Assembly (NCBI GenBank): GCA_040403495.1
Contig: JBBAKM010000015.1
Span: 10,516-74,515 of the forward strand
Origin: JABMMZ01 sp040403495
GTDB lineage: Bacteria > Bacteroidota > Bacteroidia > NS11-12g > UBA955
Direction: 5' to 3'
DNA: 64,000 nucleotides
The position numbers and the translations under genes were made by a program. Shown here piece by piece: positions 1 to 8,336 of the stretch. Position 1 is the first letter of the stretch, and every line of letters starts with the position of its first letter. Below the pieces are notes generated by a model, which saw only the letters and a program-made list of their open reading frames with translations, made no database searches and was not told where the DNA came from.

Positions 1-98
1 TTTCCAGAATGACTAACGGACTTTTCAACCCTTTCAACCCCTTAAACAAATAAAAGATTCTGAATAAATTTTGAGGACAAAATTTTCCAGAATGACTA
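1..98. repeat. 15-bp direct repeat pair
   Basis: TTTCCAGAATGACTA occurs at 1-15 and again at 84-98, with unrelated AT-rich sequence between. Its complement, TAGTCATTCTGGAAA, has the look of dispersed intergenic repeat words. The function is unknown. Confidence 0.7.
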
Positions 99-147
99 GA
101 TGCCTAAACAATTTAAACCTCCTCAACCCTTTAAACGCCTAAACACC

Positions 148-241
148 TAAACAATTAAACACCCTTCGAGAGCCTCAGGGTGACAATTAAACAATTAAAC
201 ACCCTTCGAGAGCCTCAGGGTGACAATTAAACAATTAAACA
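148..241. repeat. 40-bp tandem direct repeat, about 2.3 copies
   Basis: The units at 161-200 and 201-240 are identical over 40 bases, and the last ten bases of the unit also occur at 151-160. The core CCCTTCGAGAGCCTCAGGG is followed by TGACA. This resembles the CCTTCGA...CTCAGGGTGACA words that recur in intergenic DNA of many bacteria, a family resemblance recalled from memory and not searched. There are no spacers, so it is not a CRISPR array. Confidence 0.85.
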
Positions 242-247
242 ATCATT

Positions 248-277
248 TTGAAAATTTAAAAAATAGTTTTACCTTTG
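248..277 (+). promoter_or_regulatory. Promoter of rpsP (TTG-19-TAnnTTTG)
   Basis: TTG at 248-250, a 19-nt spacer, then TACCTTTG at 270-277. This fits the Bacteroidota sigma consensus (-33 TTG, -7 TAnnTTTG) at both elements. It leaves a leader of about 40 nt before the rpsP ATG at 323. It also shows that the in-frame TTG at 275 lies inside the promoter and is not a start. Confidence 0.75.
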
Positions 278-322
278 CACCCCGCAAGAAAAGGAGAACT
301 TGCGTTTAATTATAAAAGCAAT

Positions 323-880
323 ATGGCAACAAAATTAAGATTACAACGTCATGGACGTAAAAAACAAGCCTACTACTACATTGTGGCTGCAGATTCACGT
401 GCTCCGAGAGATGGTAGATTTATTGAAAGAGTTGGTGATTACAATCCAAACACTAACCCTGCAACAATCAATATCGATCTTCAAAAAGCAGTGAATTGGT
501 TAGATAACGGTGCTATCCCTACGGATACCGTTAGAGCAATTCTATCTTACAAAGGCGCAATGATGTTACATCACTTACACGGTGGTGTAAGAAAAGGCGC
601 AATGACTCAAGAACAAGCTGATGCAAAATTCGAAGCTTGGCAAAATGAAAAAGCAAACAAAGTACAATCTAAACGCGATACTTTAGCGGATAAACGTGCT
701 GCTGTTGATGCTGAACGTTTAAAAGCTGAAACTGCAGTTAAAGAAGCAAAAGCTGCTGCAATTGCTGCTAAAAACGTAGTAGTTGAAGAAGCGCCTGCAG
801 AGGAAGCTCCAGTAAGCGAAACAGAAGTTAGCGACGCACCAGAAGCAGAATCTAATGCTCCTGAAACAACAGAAGCTTAA
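323..880 (+). CDS. rpsP: 30S ribosomal protein S16 (bS16)
   Basis: Small-subunit protein needed for 30S assembly. The product has 185 residues from the ATG at 323. The opening MATKLRLQRHGRKKQAYY and the following IVAADSRAPRDGRFIERVG block are the S16 signature, in residues 1-85. Residues from about 95 on form a long Ala/Lys/Glu-rich, probably coiled-coil tail ending in an acidic stretch, whereas the E. coli protein stops near residue 82. Such tails are common in Bacteroidota S16. Codon use is of the highly expressed kind (CGT, GGT, ATC). It is first in rpsP-rimM-trmD, with rimM starting 16 nt downstream through a hairpin. Confidence 0.97.
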   Translation: MATKLRLQRHGRKKQAYYYIVAADSRAPRDGRFIERVGDYNPNTNPATINIDLQKAVNWLDNGAIPTDTVRAILSYKGAMMLHHLHGGVRKGAMTQEQADAKFEAWQNEKANKVQSKRDTLADKRAAVDAERLKAETAVKEAKAAAIAAKNVVVEEAPAEEAPVSETEVSDAPEAESNAPETTEA

Positions 881-886
881 TTTATT

Positions 887-909
887 CTTTGTTTAAATGT
901 TAAACAAAG
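887..909 (+). promoter_or_regulatory. Perfect hairpin with the rimM start codon as its loop
   Basis: CTTTGTTTAA at 887-896 is exactly complementary to TTAAACAAAG at 900-909. The three bases between them (897-899) are the predicted rimM ATG. If the hairpin forms in RNA it would hide or present the start codon and could lower rimM translation relative to rpsP. The inner A-U pairs would probably breathe, giving a larger loop. The symmetry is seen directly; the regulatory role is inference. Confidence 0.5.
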
Positions 910-1394
910 CAAACAATATTCATTCAAAACCCACTCAAAAAGTGGGTTTTGTTTTGAAAACACATGGCTACAAAGGGCACCTGAAATTTCAATCTGATTT
1001 CGACATCGAAGATGATTTTCTTCTTCTCGAAATTAATCAAAAATTCGTCCCTTTCGAAATTGAAGCCATAAACCCACAAGGAAATATTATCAAACTCAAA
1101 GGGATAGATACTGAAACCGAAGCCTCTCGTCTGTCCGGATTGTCTATTCTTGCCTTCAGTGACGAAATAGAAAGAGATGAACTCGATTTTGAAGGTTACA
1201 CTTTGGTCGACTTATTGACTAACACCAGTTATGTCATTACCAATGTTGAACTAATTCCCAATAATGTTTTATTGGAGTTTCGACATGGTTTCAAAGATTG
1301 CCTTTTGCCGTTTTCGGATGGTATTATCGTTTCTATCGACCACGATACGCAAACCATTCAGGCCAATTTTCCTGATGGAATATTAGATTTGTAA
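897..1394 (+). CDS. rimM: Ribosome maturation factor RimM
   Basis: Binds S19 and helps mature the 30S head domain. The product has 165 residues. The N-terminal RimM barrel opens with KVGFVLKTHGYKGHLKF (residues about 15-31), matching the family VGxIxxTHGxKG motif. The C-terminal PRC-type barrel covers about 100-165, with a DLLTNTSYVITNV segment. It is shorter and more divergent than the E. coli protein. The start is uncertain: ATG at 897 lies in a hairpin loop, and an in-frame GTG at 942-944 just before the conserved motif would give a 150-residue product. It stops 3 nt before trmD, as in the conserved rpsP-rimM-trmD order. Confidence 0.88.
   Translation: MLNKANNIHSKPTQKVGFVLKTHGYKGHLKFQSDFDIEDDFLLLEINQKFVPFEIEAINPQGNIIKLKGIDTETEASRLSGLSILAFSDEIERDELDFEGYTLVDLLTNTSYVITNVELIPNNVLLEFRHGFKDCLLPFSDGIIVSIDHDTQTIQANFPDGILDL
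926..956 (+). terminator. Terminator-like hairpin within the rimM 5' coding region
   Basis: AAAACCCACT (926-935), loop CAAAA (936-940) and AGTGGGTTTT (941-950) form a perfect 10-bp stem, followed by GTTTTG. This has intrinsic-terminator shape but lies about 30 nt inside the predicted rimM reading frame. It may attenuate read-through from the strongly expressed rpsP, or mark the true rpsP transcript end with rimM starting later. Confidence 0.5.
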
Positions 1395-1397
1395 ACC

Positions 1398-2075
1398 ATG
1401 AGAATAGATATTATTACCGTTCAACCTGCTTTATTCGAAGGCCCTTTTACCTGTTCTATGGTCAAAAGAGCTCAGGACAAAGGATTGGCAACGGTCAACT
1501 TAATCAATCTAAAAGACTATGCATTGAACCGCTACGGTCAGGTTGACGATTATCAATTTGGCGGAGGTGCAGGCATGGTTTTAATGTGTGAACCTATTGC
1601 CAATGCCATTGATGATTTGCAAAAACAAAGAACCTATCAAGAAATTATTTACACCTGTCCCGATGGTGAAATATGGAATCAAAAAATAGCGAATACTTAT
1701 TCAACTTACGAAAATATTATCATCTTGTGTGGTCATTACAAAGGGATAGACCAACGCATTCGTGATATTTATGTAACCAAAGAAATTTCCATAGGCGATT
1801 TTGTGCTCACTGGAGGTGAATTGCCTGCCGCACTCATTACCGACAGTATAGTTCGACTTTTACCTGGGGTGTTGGGCAACGAGGAATCGGCACTTACCGA
1901 TAGTTTTCAAGATGATTTATTAGCCCCACCTGTTTATACCCGTCCTGCGGATTTCAGAGGACACAAAGTTCCCGAAGTCCTTCTTTCAGGACATTTTAAA
2001 AACATAGATGATTGGCGTATGGAACAATCAATACAACTCACCCAAACTAAGCGTCCCGATTTGCTGGACCACTAA
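1398..2075 (+). CDS. trmD: tRNA (guanine-37-N1)-methyltransferase
   Basis: Makes m1G37 in tRNAs that read CNN/CGG codons, which prevents +1 frameshifting. It has 225 residues, normal for the SPOUT-class TrmD family. YQFGGGAGM (residues 52-60), CGHYKGID (111-118) and SIGDFVLTGGELP (131-143) form the trefoil-knot S-adenosylmethionine pocket. A conserved NEESALTDSF follows. Start ATG is 3 nt after rimM, so expression is surely shared. Confidence 0.97.
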   Translation: MRIDIITVQPALFEGPFTCSMVKRAQDKGLATVNLINLKDYALNRYGQVDDYQFGGGAGMVLMCEPIANAIDDLQKQRTYQEIIYTCPDGEIWNQKIANTYSTYENIIILCGHYKGIDQRIRDIYVTKEISIGDFVLTGGELPAALITDSIVRLLPGVLGNEESALTDSFQDDLLAPPVYTRPADFRGHKVPEVLLSGHFKNIDDWRMEQSIQLTQTKRPDLLDH

Positions 2076-2080
2076 AATAA

Positions 2081-2848
2081 ATGAATTTAATACTACACAA
2101 ACCACTTGTTATTTTTGATTTGGAAACCACAGGCGTAGTTCCGTCTAAAGATAGAATTATTGAGTTATTCATGATTAAGGTTTTCCCTGATGGAACCCGT
2201 AAAGAATTATACCAACGTTTTAATCCAGGTATTTCTATTCCTAAGGAAGCGTCTGATATTCATGGTATTTATGATGCCGATGTAATTAGTGAACCTCTTT
2301 TTGAAGAAAAAGCGAATGAGATATTGCAATTTATTCTCCATTCTGATTTTGCCGGTTTTAATAGTAATAAGTTCGATTTTCCATTGTTATTGGAGTCATT
2401 TTACCGTTGTCAAATCGATTTTGATATTACTAAATGTAAGTTTATCGATGCGCAACGTGTTTTTCATTTAATGGAACCACGTACATTGAGTGCTGCTTAT
2501 AAGTTTTATTGTAATAAGGAGTTATCGGATGCCCACAGTGCTAAAGCAGACACTGAAGCAACTTGGGAAATTATTCAAGCGCAATTGAATAAATATACCC
2601 AAATGGAACCAACGGTTGAATACATTCATCAAATGACCGGACAACATCATTTGGTTGATTTAGCCGGAAGATTGGTTTACAATGACAAAAATGAAGTGGT
2701 TTTCAATTTCGGAAAACACAAAGGAAAAACTGTTGCCCATGTCTTTAAAACCGATAATTCATATTACGAGTGGATGATGCAAGGTGATTTTCCCGTTCAA
2801 ACCAAAAAGGTATTGACTCGCCTTAGATTAGAAACCCTTCAACAATAA
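2081..2848 (+). CDS. 3'-5' exonuclease, DnaQ-like (DEDDh)
   Basis: Predicted DNA exonuclease of the DnaQ/polymerase III epsilon fold, 255 residues. The catalytic set is visible: D13 and E15 in IFDLETTG, D99 in FNSNKFDF, and H152 with D157 in AHSAKADTEA. The C-terminal 50 residues (VFNFGKHKGKTV...YYEWMM) match the DUF3820-type module often appended to such exonucleases. It starts 5 nt after trmD and may be read with it. Whether it acts in proofreading, repair or RNA trimming cannot be told from sequence. Confidence 0.88.
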   Translation: MNLILHKPLVIFDLETTGVVPSKDRIIELFMIKVFPDGTRKELYQRFNPGISIPKEASDIHGIYDADVISEPLFEEKANEILQFILHSDFAGFNSNKFDFPLLLESFYRCQIDFDITKCKFIDAQRVFHLMEPRTLSAAYKFYCNKELSDAHSAKADTEATWEIIQAQLNKYTQMEPTVEYIHQMTGQHHLVDLAGRLVYNDKNEVVFNFGKHKGKTVAHVFKTDNSYYEWMMQGDFPVQTKKVLTRLRLETLQQ

Positions 2849-2859
2849 TATAAAATATA

Positions 2860-3597
2860 GTGTCTAAAAGAATAACTTTCGATCAGCTTGTCGTTTTTGA
2901 ATCTGATGATTTTATAGCCATCAATAAACCGCCATTTGTGCCGTCATTGCACGAAAGGTTCGATGAAGGGAAAACGCAATCTATAGTTGAAATCGTTAAA
3001 GCAGTGAACGAGGACTATTCTTTGTGTCACCGTTTGGACAGGGAAACTTCGGGAGTAATGCTTGTAGCTAAACATGCCGAAGCTTATCGTTTTATGTCCT
3101 TGTTGTTTGAAAACAGACAGGTCAAAAAAACGTATCATGCAATAGTTTCTGCCCCTGTAAATATTCAGGATTTAAAAGTAGAATTGTCGCTGTACACTGA
3201 CAGTAAAAGAAGAGTGCAAATCTCTAGAAGTAAAGGAAAGCCTTCTGTTACCATTATCAATACCTTGAAAAAGTACAAGCATTTTACTTTACTAGCTTGT
3301 CAACCCATAACAGGGCGACTGCACCAAATTAGGGTGCATTGTATGGCTCAAAATTTACCTTTGGTTGGGGATGTTTTGTATGGTGGAAAGCCTGCCTATT
3401 TATCAATGATTAAAAGGAAAGTACAGCAATCTAAAGATTCTGAAGAAAAACCAATGATTGGTCGATTTGCATTACATGCACACAGTATAGAATTTACCAA
3501 TATGCAAGGTGAACTTGTAACAATTACTGCGCCTTATGCCAACGATTTCGAGGTGTTTGTTAAGTTGCTCGACAAGTATGATACAGAAACTGCTTAG
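2860..3597 (+). CDS. RluA-family pseudouridine synthase
   Basis: Predicted rRNA or tRNA uridine isomerase, 245 residues, starting at GTG 2860. The catalytic aspartate is D60 in CHRLDRETSGVMLVAK, with GRLHQIRVH further on as the second family motif. There is no S4 domain at the N-terminus, so it is closer to RluA/TruC-like enzymes than RluC/D. The target base cannot be assigned. It lies 11 nt after the exonuclease. Its TAG stop overlaps the stop of the convergent permease gene (shared TTAG at 3594-3597). Confidence 0.9.
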   Translation: MSKRITFDQLVVFESDDFIAINKPPFVPSLHERFDEGKTQSIVEIVKAVNEDYSLCHRLDRETSGVMLVAKHAEAYRFMSLLFENRQVKKTYHAIVSAPVNIQDLKVELSLYTDSKRRVQISRSKGKPSVTIINTLKKYKHFTLLACQPITGRLHQIRVHCMAQNLPLVGDVLYGGKPAYLSMIKRKVQQSKDSEEKPMIGRFALHAHSIEFTNMQGELVTITAPYANDFEVFVKLLDKYDTETA

Positions 3598-4601
3598 TTA
3601 AGCTGTTTCTGATGTAATTGATTGAATAAGGCAATAAACAATACCATCAAAACAGGTCCATAGATTACGCCCCAAAAACCAAGTAGGCTTATCCCAAATA
3701 ATACTCCAAAAATGGTAATTAATGGATGGGTTTCTGCTATTTTTTTCTGTAATATAAATCTGAAAACATTGTCACTACTGCCAATGATGAAAAAACCGTA
3801 TAATCCAAGCATTATTCCGGGCATCACTGTCCCTTGTGCAATAATGTAAATACTTAGAGGCAACCACACTGCCATGGTTCCTACGACAGGGATAATACTG
3901 ACTAATCCTGTAATTAGTCCCCACGTAATAGGTTCATTAACCCCAAAAATGTAATAGCCAATAATGGCAACAATAGCCTGAATAAAGGCAAGGATATACA
4001 AGCCAATGGCATTGCTGTAAATACTCAATCTTACCGCCTTTACTATTTGAATGTTTTGGTTTAAACGAAATGGGAGGTGGTGATTTAGCCAGCGGTGAAT
4101 AATTCTATTGTTGAGAAGCGTAAACCACAATATAACCATTAAAAACACAAAATTTGTTAAACTGTTAAATCCTGAATTAATAATTTGTGGAACTGTATTT
4201 TTAATAAGGTCAGCAATCATTTGATAGCTTTCTTTACTTAATAAGTTGATTCCAAATTGATTTAACAAATAAGTATTAATAAGTTGGATATTATCCAACA
4301 TGGGTTGTGGGTTATCTATGATGGGTTTTATTTTCGAGAACACAAAAATACTGAGTAAATAAAAGGGGAAAACAATTAGAATAACGGAGGCGAACAACAA
4401 GGTTAAATTCGCAGCAATGGGTTTCCATTTTTTCTTATGTACCAGAATATTAAAGGGTTTACTCAGTACAACAGTCAAAGTGATGGCGCCTAACATAGCC
4501 CCAATCATAAAGTAAAGAGTTTTGAATATAATCAACCCAATAATTATGAGTAATGCAAGGGTGATTAGTTTGATGTTTTTAGAAGAGGTGTCTTGTGTCA
4601 T
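3594..4601 (-). CDS. AI-2E family (PerM-type) membrane permease
   Basis: 335 residues with about eight hydrophobic segments: two at the N-terminus (LITLALLIIIGLIIFKTLYF and the next), one around 65-90, and a cluster from 155 to the end. That is the layout of the AI-2E exporter/UPF0118 family. The conserved C-terminal region contains GLITGLVSIIPVVGTM and FGISLLGFWGVIYGPV. Members export varied substrates (autoinducer-2, cations), so the substrate is unknown. It is a single gene with a convergent neighbour at its 3' end. Confidence 0.9.
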   Translation of the reverse strand: MTQDTSSKNIKLITLALLIIIGLIIFKTLYFMIGAMLGAITLTVVLSKPFNILVHKKKWKPIAANLTLLFASVILIVFPFYLLSIFVFSKIKPIIDNPQPMLDNIQLINTYLLNQFGINLLSKESYQMIADLIKNTVPQIINSGFNSLTNFVFLMVILWFTLLNNRIIHRWLNHHLPFRLNQNIQIVKAVRLSIYSNAIGLYILAFIQAIVAIIGYYIFGVNEPITWGLITGLVSIIPVVGTMAVWLPLSIYIIAQGTVMPGIMLGLYGFFIIGSSDNVFRFILQKKIAETHPLITIFGVLFGISLLGFWGVIYGPVLMVLFIALFNQLHQKQLN

Positions 4602-4681
4602 GAGCTTTTAGCAATATTAAAGTCAAAAGTTGAGAATTAAAAATCATTGTTACTTTAATTTTCTATAATCTATAAATGATG

Positions 4682-4689
4682 TACTTTTG
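4682..4689 (+). promoter_or_regulatory. -7 box (TACTTTTG) of the TonB receptor gene
   Basis: TACTTTTG matches TAnnTTTG exactly and ends 12 nt before the ATG at 4702. No TTG lies 17-23 nt upstream. The in-frame TTG at 4687 is part of this box, so it should not be used as the start. Confidence 0.55.
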
Positions 4690-4701
4690 CGGATTAATAA
4701 T

Positions 4702-6594
4702 ATGAAAAAGAAAGGGTTATTAGCTTCATTCTTAATGTATTCGGTTTTTTTGTGGGCACAATCCAAAGATTTAATTCTAATTCAGAGAGATACTTTTGTA
4801 ATCAATGGCTTCCAGTTGAATGAAAATAGGTTTAAGAACCGCTCTATTTGGTTATCCAACAAATCTATTTCTACAATGAGTGAAAAGGAAATGTCTAAAT
4901 TGCCAGTAAGAAGCCTTGCAGAGGCACTGCAGTTTGTGGCGGGAGTTTCTATTTTACAAAGAGCGCCGGGAGGTACCCAGGCCGATTTGTCTATTGATGG
5001 CGGCACATTCGACCAAAGTTTGGTGCTTATCAATGGAATAAAAAGTAACGATGTGCAAACAGGACATCACCAGTTAAATTTACCCTTTCCCATGATTGCA
5101 GTTAAGCAAGTCGAGGTATACAAAGGCGCTCAAACTCGAATGTTTGGCCCAGGTGCGTTGACAGGGGCAGTTAATTTTGTAGTATCTCCACAACAAGATG
5201 GTTTGAAACTTCATGTCTATGCCGGTTCCAATTTCAAAAGAGACACTATCGACCAATCTTCCTATATCAATCAAGGGGTTCAAGCCAGTTACGGTTTTAA
5301 GTCAAAGAAAATTAATCATTTAATAGCCACTGCCTTTGAGTCGGGAACAGGTTACCGTTACAACACCGCTTTTAATAGAAATCAATGGATGTATGCTTCT
5401 GATTATACCTTTAATCCCAATCACAAGATTGAGTTTTTGTTAGGGTTTAATTACAATCAATTTGGAGCAAATGCTTTTTATGTCCCTCCAATCCGTCCCG
5501 ATACATTTTCGAGAGAGGCAAATGCACAAGAAACCGTTCAAACACTCTTTTCTTCTTTGCAATCGTTTCATAAAATAAACAAATGGAAATTAAATCCTAG
5601 GTTGAGTTTTCGAAAAAACAACGATGATTATATTTTTATTCGTCAAAAACCATCGGTGTTTCGCAATTTACATATAACCCAAACCACCCAATTGGAATTG
5701 CATGCAAGCAGAACGAACCGTTTTGGTGAACTTGGTTTGGGTGTGGAAGGAAGAATGGATGACATTAACAGCACTAATTTGGGTCAAAGGAATAGAAACA
5801 ATTTAGGGTTGTATGCCGAACAACTTTTTAAATTTGGTAAAAAAGTAGAGATGAGTCCGGGGGTTTACATGAATTATAACTCCGACTTTGGATTTAAAAT
5901 ATTCCCTTCTTTCGACGCACATTATTTGGTTTCACAAAGATTGAAAATATATACCCATTCAGGAACTTCGATGAGAAATCCGACCTACACAGATTGGTAT
6001 TACAGAGGTCCGTCTAATGATGGCAATCCACTTTTGTTGCCTGAACAGTCTTTCCAAACTGAGTTGGGAATTAAGACATTTCAAAAAAAATGGAATATAA
6101 ATGCTTATGGATTTTATCGCAATGTCGACCAACTTATTTCATGGGTTAGGCCCAATAACATGAGTAGGTACCGTCCCGAAAATATATTAAGAGCACAAAC
6201 TTTAGGTACCCATATTTCTTTTAAAACCCAAGAAGTTATTTTAAGTCCTAAGTGGTCATTGTCTTACCTAGGAGCCTACACTTTTTTGAATACTACTTTA
6301 TTAATGCCTTTAATTGGAGAAACGAAATACGAAGACAATAGTTTAAGACATCAATGGATTAATAGTTTGAATGTTAATGTTAACAGTAAAGTGTTTTTAT
6401 CATTAAATTACCGTTTTATCGAACATTTAAATGCAACACAATATGGTTTGTTGGATACTCGAATAGCATTCAAACACAAAGATGTTACTTGTTATTTGGA
6501 TGTCAATAATTTATTGGATGTTCAGTTTACCCAAGTTAACAGTATCCCTTTGCCGGGGACTTGGTTTACTTTTGGTTTGAAATACAAGTATTAA
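4702..6594 (+). CDS. TonB-dependent outer-membrane receptor
   Basis: 630 residues from the ATG at 4702 (MKKKGLLASFLMYSVFLWAQ, a signal peptide). The plug domain covers roughly residues 50-165, with LAEALQFVAGVSILQRAPGG, SIDGGTFDQSLVLINGIK and VEVYKGAQTRMFGPGALTGAV. A 22-strand-type barrel ends in the aromatic FTFGLKYKY. It is small and lacks the carboxypeptidase-like N-terminal domain of SusC proteins, so a siderophore, cobalamin or metal ligand is more likely than a polysaccharide. No partner lipoprotein or TonB gene is nearby. Its stop overlaps the convergent glycosyltransferase gene (TTAA, 6591-6594). Confidence 0.9.
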   Translation: MKKKGLLASFLMYSVFLWAQSKDLILIQRDTFVINGFQLNENRFKNRSIWLSNKSISTMSEKEMSKLPVRSLAEALQFVAGVSILQRAPGGTQADLSIDGGTFDQSLVLINGIKSNDVQTGHHQLNLPFPMIAVKQVEVYKGAQTRMFGPGALTGAVNFVVSPQQDGLKLHVYAGSNFKRDTIDQSSYINQGVQASYGFKSKKINHLIATAFESGTGYRYNTAFNRNQWMYASDYTFNPNHKIEFLLGFNYNQFGANAFYVPPIRPDTFSREANAQETVQTLFSSLQSFHKINKWKLNPRLSFRKNNDDYIFIRQKPSVFRNLHITQTTQLELHASRTNRFGELGLGVEGRMDDINSTNLGQRNRNNLGLYAEQLFKFGKKVEMSPGVYMNYNSDFGFKIFPSFDAHYLVSQRLKIYTHSGTSMRNPTYTDWYYRGPSNDGNPLLLPEQSFQTELGIKTFQKKWNINAYGFYRNVDQLISWVRPNNMSRYRPENILRAQTLGTHISFKTQEVILSPKWSLSYLGAYTFLNTTLLMPLIGETKYEDNSLRHQWINSLNVNVNSKVFLSLNYRFIEHLNATQYGLLDTRIAFKHKDVTCYLDVNNLLDVQFTQVNSIPLPGTWFTFGLKYKY

Positions 6595-8336
6595 GGTTTT
6601 TTACTTCTTTTGAAAACTATAAATCCGTCTTTGTTGTATACGGTTTTTAAATCAGGATTTAATTCCAATTCTTGGGTGTTATTGGCTTTTACAACAAAAT
6701 ATACGTCTTTGTCGAGCTTTGCATCGTTGATAAGCCAGTATTTTTCAGCGCCATCAAGTTCATTTCTTTGTTGTTCATTAAGCGCAAGATAGTTGGGGGC
6801 CCCTTTTGATTTCAAAAAAGATTTTCTCACTTTATTCAAACCATCTTTGGGTTTCAGAGGTAAAGTGTTGGCATAAAAATAAATAGCATAAGTTTTAAAG
6901 CCTGCATTGTGGAAGTAGCAGTTTTCTTTACTTTTTGATTTATAAAATTGGATAATCCCTCCTTGAGTATGTGCTTCTATTTTAGGAACCAATAGGATAG
7001 AACTTAGGGAAATAAACACCACCATTCCGATTAATAAAAAGCCGAAAACTGATGTTTTATTTGCCTTTTTAATCAGCATTACAACAAATGTAATTAAGGA
7101 AATACAAAGTACAATACCTGGAATTAGGTCTGTATAATGCCAATTTACATGCGCTTTGATATTCATGACAGCAAACTCATCCTTGATGTATGGAATAATT
7201 GCAGATTTATGAAACATCATTACGACAGGCAATGCTATACTGACGGCAGCAATTATAAAACCAACCAAAAGGGTTAAAAGAATATACCTCAGTTTGAGTT
7301 TAAAGATGGAGTTACACATACTTTCAATGCCATAAGCGGACAAGAATGTAAGTGGTAGCCAACAGAGCGAGGAATAGTGAACGATTTTGGTTTTAACAAT
7401 TGAAAACAAGATAAGAACGACCCAAAAAAGACAAAGCATAGTAAGTCGGAATACATTTTCGGGATAGGTGTAAAACTCATTTTTTTTCCAAGCCGCTATT
7501 GCAAAGATGGAGATTGGGAAACAGCCAAAAAACAAAACCAAAGCGTGGTAATAAAACGGTTGTTGATGCCCAGCGATATTTTGAGAAAAGAGGCCAATTT
7601 GATATTGTATAAATTCAATAAGGAAATAAGGTCCATTTTTGATTGTTTCGGGTAAAAACCAGATACAACAAACCAACAAAGTGCTAAAAAGATAGATGAA
7701 AAGATGTTGGATGTTAAAAAACCAAACCATTCTTTTGGCAAACACCATTGAAAATAAAACAAGTAAGCCTACTAACAATGCAACAGGCCCTTTACATAAA
7801 ATAGCAATTCCGGTGTATAAGCCAGCTAAAAAAAAGTTTTGATTGGGGTTGTATGAAACGTGGTGATTTTTAAGTGCTTTAAAAAATTCTAGGATACTTA
7901 AAAAGATAAAGAAGTTAAAAACGGGGTCAATTAATCCAGTTTTGAAATACAGATGTGGCGTAATTGAACCTAAGTAGGACAGCACCCACCAATGGGCAAC
8001 ATGACCTTTAAATAGTTTTTTTGCAAAAGAAAAAATAACCCAAAGTGTTAAAATTCCAAAAATTGCATTTGGAAAACGGGCTGCAAATTCATTGACACCA
8101 AAAAGTTTCATAGAAAGAACCTGAAGCCAAATAAACAAGGGTGGTTTTTCCCAAAAAGGATTAAAATTGATTTGAACCTGAGAATAATTGTTGGTGACCA
8201 TCATTTCTCGTGCCGATTCTGCAAAGTTTATTTCGTCCCAATCGAACAAATGTACACTGCCTAAAAAGGGAAAGAATAGAATTCCACCAATGAGTAGAAT
8301 GATGACAAAGTGAAAAAGTTGGTCCGATTTTGTCAT
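6591..8336 (-). CDS. PMT/ArnT-type (GT83-like) membrane glycosyltransferase
   Basis: 581 residues with about 12 membrane segments. The first periplasmic loop has FDWDEINFAESAREMM (D32, D34, E35) and then NPFWEKPPLFIWLQ, the acidic and EKPP motifs of polyprenyl-phosphate-sugar transferases such as ArnT. The C-terminal 120 residues form a soluble periplasmic domain. The family moves a sugar from undecaprenyl phosphate to lipid A, glycan or protein; the acceptor here is unknown. Its ATG overlaps the stop of the upstream PAP2 gene by 4 nt (8333-8336), so the pair is translationally coupled and probably works on lipid-linked sugar or lipid A. Confidence 0.85.
   Translation of the reverse strand: MTKSDQLFHFVIILLIGGILFFPFLGSVHLFDWDEINFAESAREMMVTNNYSQVQINFNPFWEKPPLFIWLQVLSMKLFGVNEFAARFPNAIFGILTLWVIFSFAKKLFKGHVAHWWVLSYLGSITPHLYFKTGLIDPVFNFFIFLSILEFFKALKNHHVSYNPNQNFFLAGLYTGIAILCKGPVALLVGLLVLFSMVFAKRMVWFFNIQHLFIYLFSTLLVCCIWFLPETIKNGPYFLIEFIQYQIGLFSQNIAGHQQPFYYHALVLFFGCFPISIFAIAAWKKNEFYTYPENVFRLTMLCLFWVVLILFSIVKTKIVHYSSLCWLPLTFLSAYGIESMCNSIFKLKLRYILLTLLVGFIIAAVSIALPVVMMFHKSAIIPYIKDEFAVMNIKAHVNWHYTDLIPGIVLCISLITFVVMLIKKANKTSVFGFLLIGMVVFISLSSILLVPKIEAHTQGGIIQFYKSKSKENCYFHNAGFKTYAIYFYANTLPLKPKDGLNKVRKSFLKSKGAPNYLALNEQQRNELDGAEKYWLINDAKLDKDVYFVVKANNTQELELNPDLKTVYNKDGFIVFKRSKKP

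Larger units (their letters stand above)
1..247. other. Repeat-rich intergenic region upstream of rpsP
   Basis: No coding region was found here. The stretch is built from short degenerate C/T/A-rich words (variants of CTAAACA and CAACCCTTT), a 15-bp direct repeat at 1-15 and 84-98 (TTTCCAGAATGACTA), and a 40-bp tandem repeat at 148-241. It looks like a site of dispersed-repeat accumulation. The left edge may be cut by the window, so the gene upstream is unknown. Confidence 0.6.

Noticed and set aside
148..241. Possible CRISPR array
   Set aside because: Only 2.3 copies in direct tandem with no spacers, and no cas genes in the window.
275..322. N-terminal extension of rpsP from TTG 275
   Set aside because: The TTG lies inside the TAnnTTTG promoter box (270-277). 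The conserved protein begins at ATG 323.
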